Source: Deltaproteobacteria bacterium
GTDB lineage: Bacteria > Desulfobacterota > Desulfuromonadia > Desulfuromonadales > Geopsychrobacteraceae
Direction: 5' to 3'
DNA: 38,824 nt
NCBI GenBank assembly: GCA_018399135.1
Contig: JAGYPB010000024.1
Location: 1-38,824 of the forward strand
Part shown: positions 1 to 7,331 of the stretch, piece after piece
How positions within the stretch are numbered: position 1 is the stretch's first letter
Layout: each line of letters begins with the position of its first letter
The notes under the pieces: model-generated
Seen by the model: only the letters and a program-made list of their open reading frames with translations
Told to the model about the DNA's origin: nothing
Database searches by the model: none
Translations under genes and position numbers: made by a program

Positions 1-96
1 ATCATAGCGATGATGGTTGATGGGAGCAACGGTAAATCGCCGGTGCCAACCACACAGGCAAGGGGGACAGGGGCGGGGTAGTGTCTTCTAGCGATA

Positions 97-338
97 CGCG
101 AACCGACATTTTTTAGTCGTAAAATCAGACCGCTACCCTGCCGCGTCGAGATGCTTTTAAGGTTTTATCCGATGTTGATAGATTTTCATCGCGGCTAATA
201 GTCTTTGAAGGTCTGTTAGCCGCGATCAGAATCGATGACAATCTGATAAGGGCCATCATCGAAATCTTTTTGTTGTGGCGAACACCTTCAAACCCATGCG
301 GGGCGCAGGTGCGCGAACCGACAGTTTTAGTCGAAAAA
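97..338. repeat. Spaced direct repeat (~28 bp, two copies)
   Basis: A motif starting CGCGAACCGACA and continuing through a T-rich run to TTTAGTCG and an A-rich end occurs at 97-124 and again at 312-338. The copies differ by a couple of bases and about 190 bp separate them. They bracket the hairpin at 188-226. They may be a duplicated target or a remnant of a small mobile unit; no transposase is present. Confidence 0.5.
188..226. repeat. Strong inverted repeat (hairpin)
   Basis: ATCGCGGCTAATAG at 188-201 pairs with CTGTTAGCCGCGAT at 213-226. Thirteen of 14 positions match around an 11-base loop. No T run follows closely on either strand, so it is not a classic intrinsic terminator. Confidence 0.55.
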
Positions 339-416
339 GTTAAATACCAAATTCAACATCCAGATCAGAAAAAGGCTCAGCACAGTGTGACTGGACAAAA
401 AACTAGCCTCTTTTAC

Positions 417-446
417 TTGCAATGACATCGTGCGGCAGCCTATATT
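417..446 (+). promoter_or_regulatory. Candidate promoter of the toxin-antitoxin pair
   Basis: TTGCAA at 417-422 and TATATT at 441-446 are spaced 18 bp apart, a reasonable sigma-70 match, and lie 34 bp before the antitoxin start. The following bases contain AGTCA repeated across ACTAGT (about 449-462), where an autoregulatory antitoxin operator would be expected. This is pattern matching only. Confidence 0.4.
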
Positions 447-480
447 ATAGTCATACTAGTCAGACCACAAGGGAGAATAT

Positions 481-732
481 ATGACCCAAGTATGGCAAAT
501 TCAGGAAGCTAAAGCGAAACTATCTCATGTTGTCAAACAAGCCCAGGAACAGCCCCAGGAAATTACCCTTCACGGTAAAACCGTGGCCGTTGTTGTATCA
601 CACGACACCTTTGCACGACTGACCAGCAAGCAGGAATCCCTGGTTGACTTTATTCGCCGCTCCCCTCTCTGCGCGGTAGACGATATGGACCTGACCCGTG
701 AAACAACGCCGGTGCGTGAGGTGGAACTGTGA
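481..732 (+). CDS. Phd/YefM-family antitoxin
   Basis: This 83-residue protein begins MTQVWQIQEAKAKLSHVV and continues to ITLHGKTVAVVVS, the N-terminal DNA-binding fold of Phd/YefM antitoxins. Its C-terminus (DLTRETTPVREVEL) is the acidic, flexible tail that binds and neutralises the partner toxin. An AGGGAG ribosome site lies just before the ATG. The stop codon overlaps the GTG start of the downstream PIN-domain gene by 4 bp, the usual arrangement for type II toxin-antitoxin operons and consistent with translational coupling. Proteins of this family repress their own promoter alone or with the toxin. Family assignment is strong; the exact toxin pairing class (Phd with a VapC/FitB-like toxin) follows from the neighbour. 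Confidence 0.9.
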   Translation: MTQVWQIQEAKAKLSHVVKQAQEQPQEITLHGKTVAVVVSHDTFARLTSKQESLVDFIRRSPLCAVDDMDLTRETTPVREVEL

Positions 733-1148
733 GTTACCTGATCGATACGAACGTGATATCGGAACTGCGTCGTCCTTTCCCTGATACAGGTGTTGTTGAG
801 TGGTTTTCCCAGCGCCCGGCGAGCAGTTTATTTTTGAGCGTATTAACTCTGGGAGAAATCCGTAAAGGTGTCGAAAAACTTAAAAACAAACACCAGCAAA
901 TTGAATTGATTGATTGGCTGGAAAACGACCTGTTGATATTTTTTTCCGGCCGGATACTCAGCATTGATAGCGCTGTTGCCGATCGTTGGGGACGGTTAGT
1001 TGCCGGTGCAGGACGCACCGTATCTGCTATCGACTCGTTGTTGGCAGCAACGGCAGTGGAGCATGATCTCAGCCTGGTAACTCGCAATATCAAGGATTTT
1101 GAAGGGTTAGCAGTAACCACTTACAACCCGTGGCAGCAATCTGATTAA
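729..1148 (+). CDS. vapC: PIN-domain ribonuclease toxin, VapC/FitB type
   Basis: This 139-residue protein starts with SYLIDTNVISELRR, the first PIN-domain strand. The four acidic residues that hold the catalytic metal are all visible: D6, E43 (in LGEI), D102 (in AIDSLLAATA) and D123 (in TRNIKDF). It should therefore be an active Mg-dependent RNase; VapC toxins typically cleave tRNA or rRNA, but the target here cannot be read from sequence. The GTG start at 729 overlaps the antitoxin stop, which keeps toxin output tied to antitoxin translation. Length is normal for the family and nothing appears broken. Confidence 0.92.
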   Translation: MSYLIDTNVISELRRPFPDTGVVEWFSQRPASSLFLSVLTLGEIRKGVEKLKNKHQQIELIDWLENDLLIFFSGRILSIDSAVADRWGRLVAGAGRTVSAIDSLLAATAVEHDLSLVTRNIKDFEGLAVTTYNPWQQSD

Positions 1149-1162
1149 AACTTCTTGAATCG

Positions 1163-1236
1163 GAATTCAGAATTCAGAATTCAGGAGGTTTTCAAATTCA
1201 ATATTCTACATTCTGTATTCAATATTCTGTATTCTG
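1163..1236. repeat. Facing arrays of 7-bp repeats
   Basis: Three copies of GAATTCA stand head to tail at 1163-1183. After a short spacer come about five 7-bp units of the ATTCTGT type (around 1201-1236). The second set is essentially the reverse complement of the first in sequence and period, so the RNA or DNA could fold into a long imperfect hairpin. It sits between the toxin gene and mntP. Confidence 0.6.
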
Positions 1237-1296
1237 CCCCGCCATAAAACATGCTATAAAGCCACCAAATTTTCACTCCCAAGGATCACTGCACCA

Positions 1297-1863
1297 ATGG
1301 ATACCCTTACCCTCATCGGTCTTGCAATCGCCCTGGCCATGGATGCTTTTGCAGTGGCGTTGGCGGCCGGGTTGACCCTGGCGACGGTGACTTACCGTCA
1401 CCTGTTCCGGTTTGGTTTTCATTTTGGTCTGTTTCAGGCGATGATGCCGGTCATCGGCTGGATGGCCGGGGTGGGACTGCGCCATTACATGGAAGCGTTC
1501 AGCCACTGGCTGGCTTTTGTGTTATTATCGCTGATCGGGATCAAGATGGTGCGCGATGCGCTATCTGCCGATGATGATGATACGGAACGCAAGGATCCAA
1601 CCCGTGGCATGTCACTGGTCATGTTGTCGATTGCCACCAGCATTGATGCTCTGGCAGTAGGGTTCAGTCTCGCTCTGCTGGGTGTTAATATCTGGATCCC
1701 GGCATTGGTTATCGGTGTGACTGCTTCACTTTTTACCCTGGCCGGCATGATTATTGGTCAACGTCTGGGTAGTCTGTGGAGCAGCAAGGTGGAATGTGCC
1801 GGCGGGCTGCTGTTGATTGCTATTGGCTTGAAAATTCTGCTCGAGAACACCTTGTTTAAGTGA
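1297..1863 (+). CDS. mntP: Manganese efflux pump MntP
   Basis: This 188-residue, six-helix membrane protein matches the MntP (YebN) family in length and motifs. The first helix contains IALAMDAFAVALAAG with the conserved D16, and the fourth contains ATSIDALAVGFSLAL with D117; these intramembrane aspartates are needed for Mn export in the family. A soluble loop rich in D/E (about residues 91-98) joins the two halves, which look like an internal duplication. Its job is removal of excess Mn(II) across the inner membrane. AAGGA lies about 11 bases before the ATG. I see no yybP-ykoY Mn riboswitch upstream. The aguA gene begins 10 bp after its stop, so co-transcription is possible although no functional link is obvious. 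Confidence 0.93.
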   Translation: MDTLTLIGLAIALAMDAFAVALAAGLTLATVTYRHLFRFGFHFGLFQAMMPVIGWMAGVGLRHYMEAFSHWLAFVLLSLIGIKMVRDALSADDDDTERKDPTRGMSLVMLSIATSIDALAVGFSLALLGVNIWIPALVIGVTASLFTLAGMIIGQRLGSLWSSKVECAGGLLLIAIGLKILLENTLFK

Positions 1864-1873
1864 GCTTTCTTCC

Positions 1874-2923
1874 ATGCAACGAAATATAACCATATCGCGC
1901 CACCTGCCGGCGGAGTGGGAACCGCAGGATGCCGTGCTGCTGGCCTGGCCGCACCGGAACAGCGACTGGTCTGACATTCTGGATGAAGTATTACCTGTCT
2001 ACCTCGAACTGGCCCGGCAGATCAGCCGCTTTGAGCGCGTTGTCATTGTCACTCCGGAACCGGAGACTGTCCGTGGACAACTGACCCGCGCTGACATCAG
2101 CAGCGATCAGATCCATCTGCTTCACATCGCCACCAATGATACCTGGATCCGTGATTTCGGGCCCATCACCGTCATCGCCAACGGTCAACCGCGCCTGCTC
2201 GATTTCGGCTTCAACGGCTGGGGGTTGAAATTTGCCGCTGACCAGGATAATCAGGTCACCCGCCACCTGGCAACGACGCCCCTCTTTGCAGCTATCGCGC
2301 TGGACACTGTCGGCCTGATCCTCGAAGGGGGAAGTATCGAATCAGACGGCAACGGCACCCTGCTGACGACGTCCAACTGTCTGTTGCATCCGAACCGCAA
2401 TCCGCATCTGACGCAAGCACAACTCGAAGCAGAACTCTGCAGACGGTTAGGTGAGCAACATTTTTTATGGCTCGACCGTGGCCGGCTTGCCGGTGATGAT
2501 ACCGATGCCCACATCGACACCCTCGCTCGGCTGGGCCCCAATGACACCATCCTCTATGTGCGCTGTGATGATCCGCAGGATGAGCACTATGCCGAGTTCC
2601 AGCGCATGGAAGAACAGTTGCGCAGTTTTACCACGAAAGCCGGCACGCCCTTCCAGCTGATCCCCCTGCCCTGGCCGCAAGCACAATACGACGGGGCGAA
2701 ACGCCTGCCGGCGACTTACGCCAACTTTCTGATCATTAATGGTGCGGTGTTGGTGCCCTGCTACCAGGATGATGCGGACAGTGTCGCCCTTGCGACCATG
2801 GCCAGATGTTTTCCTGATCGCGAGATCATCGGCATCGACTGCCTGCCCCTCATCAAACAACATGGTTCCCTGCATTGCGTTACCATGCAGCTGCCTTCCG
2901 GAGTATTGGCATGTCAACAATAA
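1874..2923 (+). CDS. aguA: Agmatine deiminase
   Basis: This 349-residue member of the peptidyl-arginine-deiminase-like (PPAD) family hydrolyses agmatine to N-carbamoylputrescine and ammonia. Family signatures are present in order: PAEWEPQDAVLLAWPH near the N-terminus, TWIRDFGP, LEGGSIE, GDDTDAHID and the C-terminal HGSLHC, where C335 would be the nucleophile. It is cytoplasmic, with no signal peptide. It overlaps the next gene (aguB) by 13 bp, and the two encode consecutive steps of the agmatine route to putrescine, which supports the specific name over a generic deiminase. Confidence 0.95.
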   Translation: MQRNITISRHLPAEWEPQDAVLLAWPHRNSDWSDILDEVLPVYLELARQISRFERVVIVTPEPETVRGQLTRADISSDQIHLLHIATNDTWIRDFGPITVIANGQPRLLDFGFNGWGLKFAADQDNQVTRHLATTPLFAAIALDTVGLILEGGSIESDGNGTLLTTSNCLLHPNRNPHLTQAQLEAELCRRLGEQHFLWLDRGRLAGDDTDAHIDTLARLGPNDTILYVRCDDPQDEHYAEFQRMEEQLRSFTTKAGTPFQLIPLPWPQAQYDGAKRLPATYANFLIINGAVLVPCYQDDADSVALATMARCFPDREIIGIDCLPLIKQHGSLHCVTMQLPSGVLACQQ

Positions 2924-3795
2924 GCGTTGGACTGGTGCAGCACCACTGCACCCCGGAGCGTAACGACAACATCGCCCGCAGCCTTGACGGGATCAGACAG
3001 GCTGCCGCCCAGGGTGCCGACCTGGTGATATTGCAGGAGCTGCATACCGGCCCTTATTTCTGTCAAACCGAAGATGCCGACAATTTCGACCGGGGAGAAA
3101 CCATCCCCGGACCGAGCACCGAGACCTTTGGCCGACTGGCCCGGGAACTCGGCATCGTAGTGGTACTTTCGCTGTTTGAGAAACGCGCGGCGGGGCTCTA
3201 TCACAATACCGCTGTCGTACTGGAAAAGGATGGCAGTATCGCCGGTTGCTACCGCAAAATGCACATTCCCGATGATCCGGGCTATTACGAAAAGTTCTAT
3301 TTCACCCCTGGTGATCTGGGCTTTACGCCGATTGTCACCTCCGTCGGCTCCCTCGGCGTGCTGGTGTGCTGGGATCAGTGGTACCCGGAGGCGGCACGGC
3401 TGATGGCTCTGGCCGGGGCTGATCTGCTGATCTACCCCACCGCCATCGGTTTTGACCCGAACGATAGTCCTGAAGAGCAACAGCGCCAGCGTGACGCCTG
3501 GATCACCATCCAGCGCAGCCATGCCATCACCAATGGCTTGCCGGTTATTGCTGTTAACCGCAGCGGTTTTGAAGCTGATCCGTCCGCAGCAACGGCTGGA
3601 GCCCAGTTCTGGGGAAGCAGCTTCGTTGCCGGCTGCCAGGGAGAAATCCTTGCCCAGGCGTCAGACGCTAGCGACGCGGTCTTGTGCGTAACCCTTGATC
3701 TGCAGCGCACCGAGCAGATACGGCGCATCTGGCCATTCTTGCGCGACCGGCGGATTGACGCTTACGCTGACGTGACCAAAAGATTCATCCGTTAG
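2911..3795 (+). CDS. aguB: N-carbamoylputrescine amidohydrolase
   Basis: This 294-residue carbon-nitrogen hydrolase of the nitrilase superfamily converts N-carbamoylputrescine to putrescine, CO2 and ammonia. The Glu-Lys-Cys catalytic triad is visible as E43 (ILQELHTG), K116 (YRKMHIPDD) and C153 (VLVCWDQWYPEAARL). I chose the ATG at 2911, preceded by GGAG at a 7-base spacing and giving the typical MSTISVGLVQ start, over an in-frame ATG at 2875 deep inside aguA. The 13-bp overlap with aguA indicates coupled translation. Length and motifs match AguB closely. Confidence 0.95.
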   Translation: MSTISVGLVQHHCTPERNDNIARSLDGIRQAAAQGADLVILQELHTGPYFCQTEDADNFDRGETIPGPSTETFGRLARELGIVVVLSLFEKRAAGLYHNTAVVLEKDGSIAGCYRKMHIPDDPGYYEKFYFTPGDLGFTPIVTSVGSLGVLVCWDQWYPEAARLMALAGADLLIYPTAIGFDPNDSPEEQQRQRDAWITIQRSHAITNGLPVIAVNRSGFEADPSAATAGAQFWGSSFVAGCQGEILAQASDASDAVLCVTLDLQRTEQIRRIWPFLRDRRIDAYADVTKRFIR

Positions 3796-3819
3796 CATAA
3801 GGCTAAAAAACTATAGTAA

Positions 3820-3970
3820 CGATACAACTCCGTCCTTGCGCAGGGTCGGGGGTCCTGTGACAAGGGTGTCTGTCGCCATGGACGGCGACAGTCAAGCGGC
3901 CATGGACGGCGTAAAGCGTCCCTTGGCATAGGATCCCCGACCCGGTGCTAACAAGACACAAACTATCATC
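3820..3970. repeat. Palindromic intergenic repeat element, copy 1
   Basis: The arm GGGTCGGGGGTCCTGTGACA (3843-3862) and three more bases is matched by a near-perfect inverted arm ending CCCGACCC at 3943. Inside lie paired CGCCATGGACGGCG-like half-sites around 3874-3910. A clearly related element lies at about 22172-22305, with the same GGATCCT-centred arms and the same order of parts. No coding capacity is seen, so it looks like a non-autonomous MITE-like or ERIC-like repeat. It separates aguB from the ATP-grasp gene. Confidence 0.7.
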
Positions 3971-4003
3971 ACTGACACCCTTTGCGCCGCCCTGGAGATG
4001 ACC

Positions 4004-5170
4004 ATGAACTTTGTCTGTATTTCCCCCCATTTCCCCCCCAACTTCGTTACCTTCTGGACACGTCTGGCAGCGGCCGGCGTCCGTGTCCTGGGCCTCGCCG
4101 AGGAACCCTACCACCTGCTCCCGCGCGAATTGCAGCAGGCGATGACCGAATACTACCGGGTTGAAAACCTGAGTGATTATGCTGAAGTGATCCGTGCCTG
4201 CGGCTATTTTACTCACCGTTTTGGTAAAATCGACCGGATTGAGTCTCACAACGAGCACTGGCTTGAGCTCGATGCGGCGCTGCGCAGCGATTTTAACGTC
4301 GCCGGTATCAAGCGTGATGAGATTATGGACATGAAACTTAAGTCACGGATGAAAAAGGCTTTTAAAAAAGCACAGGTGGCCGTGGTTGATGGCGCCATTG
4401 TTGATCATCTGGCGGCAGGACGCGCTTTTATTGCTACTCACGGTTATCCGGTTATCGTCAAGCCGGATAACGGCGTTGGTGCTGCCGACACCTGGCGCCT
4501 TAATAACGATGGTGATCTCGAACAGTTTTTTGCGCGCAAGCCGGCTAGCGATTACTTCATGGAGCCATTTGTCACCGGGGGCATCGAAACCTTTGACGGG
4601 CTGGTTGATGCCGCAGGTCAGGTGGTTTTTTCTTCATCACTGGTCTACGGCAGCGGCGTGATGGAGAGTGTCAACAATGAAGTCGATCTCTATTATCACA
4701 TTCCCCGCACCTTGCCTGAAGATCTGGTCACAGCCGGACTGGCGACGGTCAAGGCTTTTGGTATCCGTGAGCGTTTTTTCCATGTTGAATATTTCCGCAC
4801 GCCGCAAAACGAGCTGATCGGCCTTGAGATTAATATCCGTCCCCCCGGCGGGCTGACCGTTGACATGTTCAACTACGCCAATGACATCGATATTTTTACT
4901 GAGTATAGCAATATCGTTCAGGGACGCCCATTCAGCGCCGAGATTTCACGCAGGTACGACTGTTTTTATGCCGGGCGCAAATACGGCAAACCCTATTACT
5001 ACAGCGTTGATGACATCCTCTCCCGCCATGGTGCGGCAATAGCGAGCCACCAGCCGATTGACTCCATTTTCAGTGCCGCCATCGGCAATTACGGCTTTAT
5101 CATCCGCACAGCAACAAAGGAAGAAGGACGGGCGGTGGTTGCTGACATTCACCAGCTCAACAGCCGGTGA
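4004..5170 (+). CDS. ATP-grasp domain enzyme, substrate unknown
   Basis: This protein of about 388 residues has the ATP-grasp fold. Residues 1-100 form a Rossmann-like pre-ATP-grasp domain (MNFVCISPHFPPNF). The nucleotide-binding strand is YPVIVKPDNGVGAADTW (about 149-165), and the metal-binding motif GLEINIRPPGG lies at about 273-283, with E275 and N277 as likely Mg ligands. Such enzymes join a carboxylate to an amine or thiol using ATP; the substrate cannot be deduced. An ATG at 3998 abuts the GGAG site directly, so the ATG at 4004, at a 6-base spacing, is preferred. The stop overlaps the GTG start of the hydrolase gene by 4 bp, which ties the two functionally. The putrescine genes upstream make an amine substrate tempting, but that is inference. 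Confidence 0.8.
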   Translation: MNFVCISPHFPPNFVTFWTRLAAAGVRVLGLAEEPYHLLPRELQQAMTEYYRVENLSDYAEVIRACGYFTHRFGKIDRIESHNEHWLELDAALRSDFNVAGIKRDEIMDMKLKSRMKKAFKKAQVAVVDGAIVDHLAAGRAFIATHGYPVIVKPDNGVGAADTWRLNNDGDLEQFFARKPASDYFMEPFVTGGIETFDGLVDAAGQVVFSSSLVYGSGVMESVNNEVDLYYHIPRTLPEDLVTAGLATVKAFGIRERFFHVEYFRTPQNELIGLEINIRPPGGLTVDMFNYANDIDIFTEYSNIVQGRPFSAEISRRYDCFYAGRKYGKPYYYSVDDILSRHGAAIASHQPIDSIFSAAIGNYGFIIRTATKEEGRAVVADIHQLNSR

Positions 5171-5949
5171 ACAGTCATCTGCTGAGCATCGACAATTTCC
5201 CCTCGCACGCGCTACAAGGCCCCCGCAGGGTTCGCATCCTGCTGCCAGCCGGCTACAAGGCAACGGCAGCACAGCGCTATCCGGTGCTTTATGTTCAGGA
5301 TGGCCAGAATCTGTTTGATGATCATGAATCCTTTTCCGGACAGGCATGGCACCTTGATCGCATCATCAGTGGCTTGATCGCCAGCGGGCAGATCGAAGCA
5401 CTCATTGTTGTGGCTATTGATCACGCCGGGAGCGAACGCCTGGCTGAATTTGCCCATCAGGATCGCAAGCATGACGGGCAGTGGGTTAAAGCCCTGGGGA
5501 ATCATTACGAGACATTTCTGGCGGACGAACTCAAGCCCCATATCGACCGACTGTTTCTCACCCGCCCCGAGCCGCAGGGAAACGCTCTGATGGGATCGTC
5601 CATGGGTGGGCTGGTCAGTCTTAACATCGGATTGCGCCGCAGCCACCAGTTTGGCGCCATCGCCGCTCTCTCCCCTTCATGCTGGTGGAACCCGGCAGCG
5701 TTAAAAGCTGATGTACAACACGATAAAAACGAATTGAAGAAGCTGAAAATCTGGATCGATATTGGTGGCCAAGAAGGACGCTATAGTGATGAGGTTGAAG
5801 AAATTGCCGGGCACATTGCCCAGTTGAGTGGGAACGATGAAGATATGCTGCGCTACTACCTCGATCCGAAAGCCGACCATTCGGAAATGGCCTGGCGCGA
5901 CCGTGTGCATTTGCCGTTGAAATTTTTATTTGGCGTGAACAAGAAGTAA
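5167..5949 (+). CDS. Alpha/beta hydrolase, esterase D/Fes-like
   Basis: This 260-residue alpha/beta hydrolase resembles the putative esterase family that includes enterochelin-esterase-like and IroE-like proteins (COG2819 type). The nucleophile elbow is GSSMGG (143-148) with S145. H238 in DPKADHSEMAW is the likely catalytic histidine, and D199 or E203 the acid. The strand PVLYVQDGQNLFD near residue 40-51 is typical of the family. It has no signal peptide and is probably cytoplasmic. The GTG start overlaps the upstream ATP-grasp stop by 4 bp. This pairing suggests the ligase and hydrolase make and break, or trim, the same compound; the substrate is unknown. Confidence 0.85.
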   Translation: MNSHLLSIDNFPSHALQGPRRVRILLPAGYKATAAQRYPVLYVQDGQNLFDDHESFSGQAWHLDRIISGLIASGQIEALIVVAIDHAGSERLAEFAHQDRKHDGQWVKALGNHYETFLADELKPHIDRLFLTRPEPQGNALMGSSMGGLVSLNIGLRRSHQFGAIAALSPSCWWNPAALKADVQHDKNELKKLKIWIDIGGQEGRYSDEVEEIAGHIAQLSGNDEDMLRYYLDPKADHSEMAWRDRVHLPLKFLFGVNKK

Positions 5950-5955
5950 TCAATC

Positions 5956-6058
5956 AGCCACCAAGACACCAAGGTCACCAAGATAAACAGGGTATGGTTT
6001 GTTGTTGTTGCAACCCTCAGGTTTTGCCCTTCTTGGTGTTCTTGGAGCCTTGGTGGCT
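5956..6058. repeat. Long inverted repeat with 9-bp period
   Basis: The left arm (5956-5983) contains ACCAAG three times at 9-bp spacing. The right arm (about 6029-6058) carries its reverse complement, CTTGG, again every 9 bp. The arms pair imperfectly around a 45-base loop. It lies exactly between the convergent hydrolase and metK genes, so it may act as a bidirectional terminator or RNA-stabilising stem, although neither arm ends in a clean T run. Confidence 0.6.
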
Positions 6059-6066
6059 ATAATTTT

Positions 6067-7236
6067 TTAAAGCCCTGCTCTGGATTTCAGCGACTCTACC
6101 CGATCCGTCCGCTCCCAGGTAAAATCCGGCAGCTCGCGTCCGAAGTGACCGTAAGCAGCGGTCTGGCGATAGATCGGACGCATAAGGTCGAGTTGTCTGA
6201 TAATCGCCGCCGGACGCATGTCGAACTCAGCCTGAACGATTTCGGCGATCCGGTTGGAGGGGATTTTACCGGTGCCGAAGGTATTGATCATCACCGACAC
6301 CGGATCTGCGACGCCGATGGCGTAGGCCAACTGGACTTCACACTTGCTTGCCAGGCCGGCAGCAACAATATTTTTCGCCACGTAGCGTGCCATGTAGGAG
6401 GCACTGCGATCGACCTTGCTCGGGTCTTTACCGCTGAAGGCGCCACCACCATGGGAGCCGTGGCCGCCGTAGGTATCAACAATGATCTTGCGCCCGGTCA
6501 GGCCACAGTCACCCATGGGACCACCGACGACAAAGCGCCCGGTAGGATTGATCAGGTAGCGGGTTTTGCTATCGATCAACTCTGCCGGCAGGTTTGGTTT
6601 TACCACTTCTTCGAGAATCGCTTCCTTAAGGTGATCATAAGTCACATCAGGGACATGTTGTGTCGAAAGCACGACCGTATCAATGCGGGTAGGGCGATCA
6701 TTAACATACTGAATCGATACCTGGGATTTACTGTCAGGACGCAAGAAAGACAAACGTCCGCTTTTGCGCGCTTCAGCAAGCTTGCTGGTAAGACGATGGG
6801 CAAACATGATCGGCATCGGCATCAACTCAGGGGTTTCATCGCAAGCAAAGCCAAACATCAACCCCTGGTCACCGGCTCCCTGCTCCTTGAACAGCCCCTC
6901 TCCCTCCGTCACCCCTTGAGAGATATCGGGGGACTGCTGGTCGATAGAGGTCAGCACGGCGCAGGTTTCATAATCAAAACCCATGGCGGAATCGCTGTAA
7001 CCGATTTCTTTGATGGTCTGGCGTACAATCGTCGGCAGATCAGCATAGCCGCTGGTGGTGATTTCACCGGCAATAATCGCCATACCAGTGGTCACCATGG
7101 TTTCACAAGCAACCCGGGCCTTCGGATCCTGAGTAAGAATGGCATCAAGAACAGCATCGGAAATCTGGTCAGCAACCTTGTCCGGATGCCCTTCACTCAC
7201 AGATTCAGAAGTAAACAGAAAATCGGTCATAGCCAT
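6067..7236 (-). CDS. metK: S-adenosylmethionine synthetase
   Basis: This 389-residue enzyme makes S-adenosylmethionine from methionine and ATP, releasing phosphate and pyrophosphate. Family signatures are clear: [20 protein letters not shown] at the N-terminus, [10 protein letters not shown] in the middle and GGGAFSGKD towards the C-terminus. Length is typical. The first of two close ATGs is used because AGGAGG lies 10 bases upstream of it. A good sigma-70 promoter lies in the gap behind ptsI, so metK probably has its own transcription start despite following the PTS genes. It ends the co-directional block, facing the hydrolase gene across the 9-bp-period inverted repeat. Confidence 0.97.
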   Translation of the reverse strand: MAMTDFLFTSESVSEGHPDKVADQISDAVLDAILTQDPKARVACETMVTTGMAIIAGEITTSGYADLPTIVRQTIKEIGYSDSAMGFDYETCAVLTSIDQQSPDISQGVTEGEGLFKEQGAGDQGLMFGFACDETPELMPMPIMFAHRLTSKLAEARKSGRLSFLRPDSKSQVSIQYVNDRPTRIDTVVLSTQHVPDVTYDHLKEAILEEVVKPNLPAELIDSKTRYLINPTGRFVVGGPMGDCGLTGRKIIVDTYGGHGSHGGGAFSGKDPSKVDRSASYMARYVAKNIVAAGLASKCEVQLAYAIGVADPVSVMINTFGTGKIPSNRIAEIVQAEFDMRPAAIIRQLDLMRPIYRQTAAYGHFGRELPDFTWERTDRVESLKSRAGL

Positions 7237-7277
7237 CAGGTTTATACCTCCTCAAGTAGTCATTTTTTGAATTTGTA

Positions 7278-7306
7278 AAAATAGGTGGTCAGGTCGAACG
7301 AGTCAA
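7278..7306 (-). promoter_or_regulatory. Candidate sigma-70 promoter of metK
   Basis: On the minus strand TTGACT (7301-7306) and TATTTT (7278-7283) are separated by exactly 17 bp, about 40 bp upstream of the metK ATG. The leader is too short to hold a known SAM riboswitch. Confidence 0.55.
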
Positions 7307-7331
7307 CTTTAATTATTATTCATTGCATTGC

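Larger units (their letters stand above)
1..480. other. Gene-free leader region with repeats
   Basis: No convincing coding sequence is visible on either strand upstream of the toxin-antitoxin pair. The stretch holds a spaced direct repeat and a strong hairpin, listed separately, plus a shorter inverted pair (TCGATGA / TCATCGA) around 232-260. The character is that of degenerate accessory DNA. The left end is cut by the window, so an upstream gene may lie just outside. Confidence 0.5.

Noticed and set aside
188-226. Integron attC site next to the toxin-antitoxin cassette
   Set aside because: The GTTRRRY core is not matched and no integrase or second site was found.
1163-1236. CRISPR-like repeat array
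   Set aside because: Units are 7 bp, contiguous and inverted, without spacers; no cas genes nearby.
1149-1296. Mn riboswitch (yybP-ykoY) upstream of mntP
   Set aside because: The gap is mostly occupied by the 7-bp inverted array and I could not find the conserved loop motifs.
6145-7278. Long open frame antisense to metK (377 codons)
   Set aside because: It lies fully opposite a clear metK, shows no recognisable domain and no ribosome site; it is a shadow of metK codon usage.
7237-7331. SAM riboswitch upstream of metK
   Set aside because: Only 95 bases separate ptsI from metK and no SAM-I or SAM-II type helices are visible; a plain sigma-70 promoter explains the gap.
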